From NCBI GenBank assembly GCA_017390645.1, contig JAFPAZ010000023.1:1-6805 (forward strand): a stretch of DNA of 6,805 nucleotides. The letters run 5' to 3'. How positions within the stretch are numbered: position 1 is the first letter of the stretch; every line of letters begins with the position of its first letter. Source of the DNA: Lachnospiraceae bacterium. Its GTDB lineage: Bacteria > Bacillota_A > Clostridia > Lachnospirales > Lachnospiraceae. Under the pieces are notes generated by a model. That model saw only the letters and a program-made list of their open reading frames with translations. It did not search any database and was not told the DNA's origin. Made by a program: the position numbers and the translations under genes. Below, one piece after another: positions 5,736 through 6,805 of this stretch.

Positions 5736-5758
5736 AAAATAATAGCCTCTGGTATAAT
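5729..5758 (+). promoter_or_regulatory. Candidate tadA promoter
   Basis: TTTCCA (5729-5734), an 18-bp spacer and a perfect TATAAT (5753-5758). It overlaps the first codon of the divergent acetyltransferase gene and lies between the arms of a 10-bp inverted repeat (5732-5741 and 5768-5777). Confidence 0.5.
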
Positions 5759-5820
5759 AATGTGTTATATTTTATGGTATGATAAAAGTTGGAAAAATGC
5801 AAGTAGGAATGGAGAAGAGA

Positions 5821-6327
5821 ATGACAGAAGACGAAAGATTTATGAAAGAGGCCATAAAACAGGCGAAAAAAGCCGCAAAAATCGGCGATGTCCCTATTGG
5901 CTGCGTCATCGTGCAGGATGGAACCATCATTGCAAGGGGCTATAATCAAAGAAATAAGAAGAAAACCACCCTTGGACACGGAGAAATTTTAGCTATAAAA
6001 AAAGCCGGAAAAGTGGTAGGGGACTGGAGGTTAGAGGACTGTACCATGTATATTACGCTAGAACCCTGCCCTATGTGTGCCGGAGCTATTGTACAGGCAA
6101 GAATAAAAAAAGTGGTAATCGGAACCATGAATCCCAAAGCCGGATGCGCAGGTTCGGTGATTAATTTGCTGCAAATGGAAGGATTTAACCACAAAGTAGA
6201 AATGGAACAAGGGATTCTAGAAGAAGAATGCAAAAGACTTATGCAGGATTTTTTTAAAAGCCTAAGGGAAAAGAAAAAACAGGAAAAGACAGCCGGGGAT
6301 ATAGACAATGAAATAGCAGAAAAATAG
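5821..6327 (+). CDS. tadA: tRNA-specific adenosine deaminase TadA
   Basis: TadA deaminates adenosine 34 of tRNA-Arg(ACG) to inosine, allowing one tRNA to read several CGN codons; it acts as a cytoplasmic zinc-dependent dimer and is usually essential. The start at 5821 (MTEDERF) has GGAG 6 nt upstream and gives 168 residues, normal for the family; an ATG at 5779 would add an untypical 14-residue N-terminus. The fold is clear: IGDVPIGCVIV (21-31), zinc ligand and proton shuttle in HGE (His53, Glu55), and PCPMC (82-86) with zinc ligands Cys83 and Cys86. The helix GAIVQARIKKVVIGTMNPKAGCAGS (88-112) and the C-terminal EEECKRLMQDFF are standard. The active-site triplet is HGE instead of the usual HAE. 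The tail after residue 150 is lysine-rich. It lies directly before the SRP RNA gene, as in Bacillus subtilis. Confidence 0.96.
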   Translation: MTEDERFMKEAIKQAKKAAKIGDVPIGCVIVQDGTIIARGYNQRNKKKTTLGHGEILAIKKAGKVVGDWRLEDCTMYITLEPCPMCAGAIVQARIKKVVIGTMNPKAGCAGSVINLLQMEGFNHKVEMEQGILEEECKRLMQDFFKSLREKKKQEKTAGDIDNEIAEK

Positions 6328-6409
6328 AGAGGGACCTGGATATAGGGAATATCTTAAAGAAAATACATGATTATGTAAAATTCTGACAATTATAAAAGAA
6401 CTTTTTTTG

Positions 6410-6438
6410 TTGACACAAAATAAAAATTTAGTTATACT
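6410..6438 (+). promoter_or_regulatory. Strong promoter of the SRP RNA gene
   Basis: Consensus -35 TTGACA (6410-6415), 17-bp spacer and TATACT (6433-6438), with A/T tracts just upstream that could act as an UP element. It is the best promoter in the window, as expected for a stable RNA. Transcription should start near 6445, about 150 nt before the mature SRP RNA, so a leader must be removed by processing. The gap 6328-6598 has no gene; it holds this promoter and the tandem repeats. Confidence 0.85.
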
Positions 6439-6445
6439 AGTAAAA

Positions 6446-6540
6446 GGCTTTAAAATGATTGCAAGAAAAGATTTTAAAATAATTGGAAAAAAAGATTTTA
6501 AAATGATTGCAAAAAAAGATTTTAAAATGATTGCAAAAAA
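6446..6540 (+). repeat. Four 24-bp tandem repeats in the SRP RNA leader
   Basis: Units at 6446-6469, 6470-6493, 6494-6517 and 6518-6540 share the core TTTTAAAATGATTGCAAAA; units three and four differ only by one A at the end. A decayed fifth copy may follow (6541-6564). Each of units 2 to 4 includes the perfect palindrome ATTTTAAAAT or a close form, and an A-tract of six or seven. They lie between the predicted transcription start and the mature RNA. No spacers separate them, so they are not CRISPR. Confidence 0.92.
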
Positions 6541-6598
6541 GCATTAAACATGAATGCAAAAATAATAATCAAAAGACTTTAAATTTGTCATAAGAATT

Positions 6599-6805
6599 CC
6601 ATGCAGCCGGGGAGTTAGCGGTGCCCTGTACCTGCAATCCGCTACAGCAGGGGTGATGGTGTGTTTCGGAATATTCTTTGTAGCGCTGCCCTTTATAAGT
6701 GGCGTTGACGTTTGGGTCTTGCGCAATGGGACTTTATGAACCGTGTCAGGTTGGGAACAAAGCAGCACTAAGTAAATCATCCCATGTGCCGTAAGGTAGC
6801 CTGGA
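6599..6805 (+). ncRNA. ffs: Signal recognition particle RNA, large bacterial type, 3' end cut off
   Basis: The RNA scaffold of the signal recognition particle, which with the Ffh protein targets nascent membrane and secreted proteins to the translocon. The Alu domain is recognisable from GGGGAGTTAGCGGTGCCC and CTGTACCTGCAATCCGCTA (about 6609-6645), the long helix from GTTGACGTTTGGGTCTTGCG (about 6704-6723), and the S domain from GTGTCAGG (6743-6750) and AGCAGCACTAAGT (6761-6773). The Ffh-binding helix is capped by a GGAA tetraloop (6754-6757). The pattern matches the roughly 270-nt scRNA of Bacillus subtilis nearly throughout; about the last 60 nt, which pair with the 5' end, lie beyond the window. 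The exact 5' end is approximate. The gene is also called scr in B. subtilis. No protein is encoded on either strand here. Confidence 0.96.

Noticed and set aside
6446..6540. CRISPR array
   Set aside because: The 24-bp units are directly adjacent with no spacers.
6544..6780. 78-residue minus-strand open frame
   Set aside because: It lies over the SRP RNA, whose conserved sequence fully explains the region.

Overview
The window looks like a chromosomal segment of a low-GC Firmicute, most likely a clostridial gut-type organism of the Lachnospiraceae kind. Reasons: AT-rich DNA with strong AGGAGG-like ribosome binding sites, a large SRP RNA with an Alu domain, the gene order tadA then SRP RNA (as in Bacillus subtilis, where dnaX follows), and a BcrA-type ABC exporter with an attached sensor kinase. 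The family placement is inference.

Left part (1-2300) is accessory in character. A small gene of unknown function, possibly the 3' end of a longer one, ends at 346. On the minus strand follows a compact two-gene cassette with its own consensus promoter (1341-1369) and its own terminator (386-411): a minimal 148-residue P-loop NTPase and a translationally coupled 149-residue partner that resembles DUF4869 proteins. Divergent from it, behind a promoter region holding a hairpin and a 14-bp perfect palindrome, lies a 116-residue acidic orphan protein with its own terminator.

Middle part (2160-5148) is a transport and sensing operon: BcrA-type ABC ATPase, a six-helix ABC-2 type permease overlapping it by 8 nt, and a histidine kinase with one membrane helix and no extracellular domain. 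The promoter has a good -10 but a poor -35 and is preceded by two TTTCTTAAC repeats exactly 20 bp apart, with an inverted copy downstream, which suggests control by an OmpR-type regulator. No response regulator gene is present in the window. Between permease and kinase sits the most striking non-coding object here: a 209-nt nested palindrome (4000-4208) that would fold as one long branched hairpin in the operon mRNA.

Right part (5190-6805) is core genome: a RimJ/RimL-type GNAT acetyltransferase on the minus strand, divergent tadA (tRNA adenosine deaminase), then a near-consensus promoter, a leader with four 24-bp tandem repeats, and the SRP RNA, which is cut by the window's right edge.

All family assignments are from reading motifs by eye; no database search was possible. 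DUF4869, the IS-end resemblance and the MITE interpretation rest on memory of such sequences and are marked as such.
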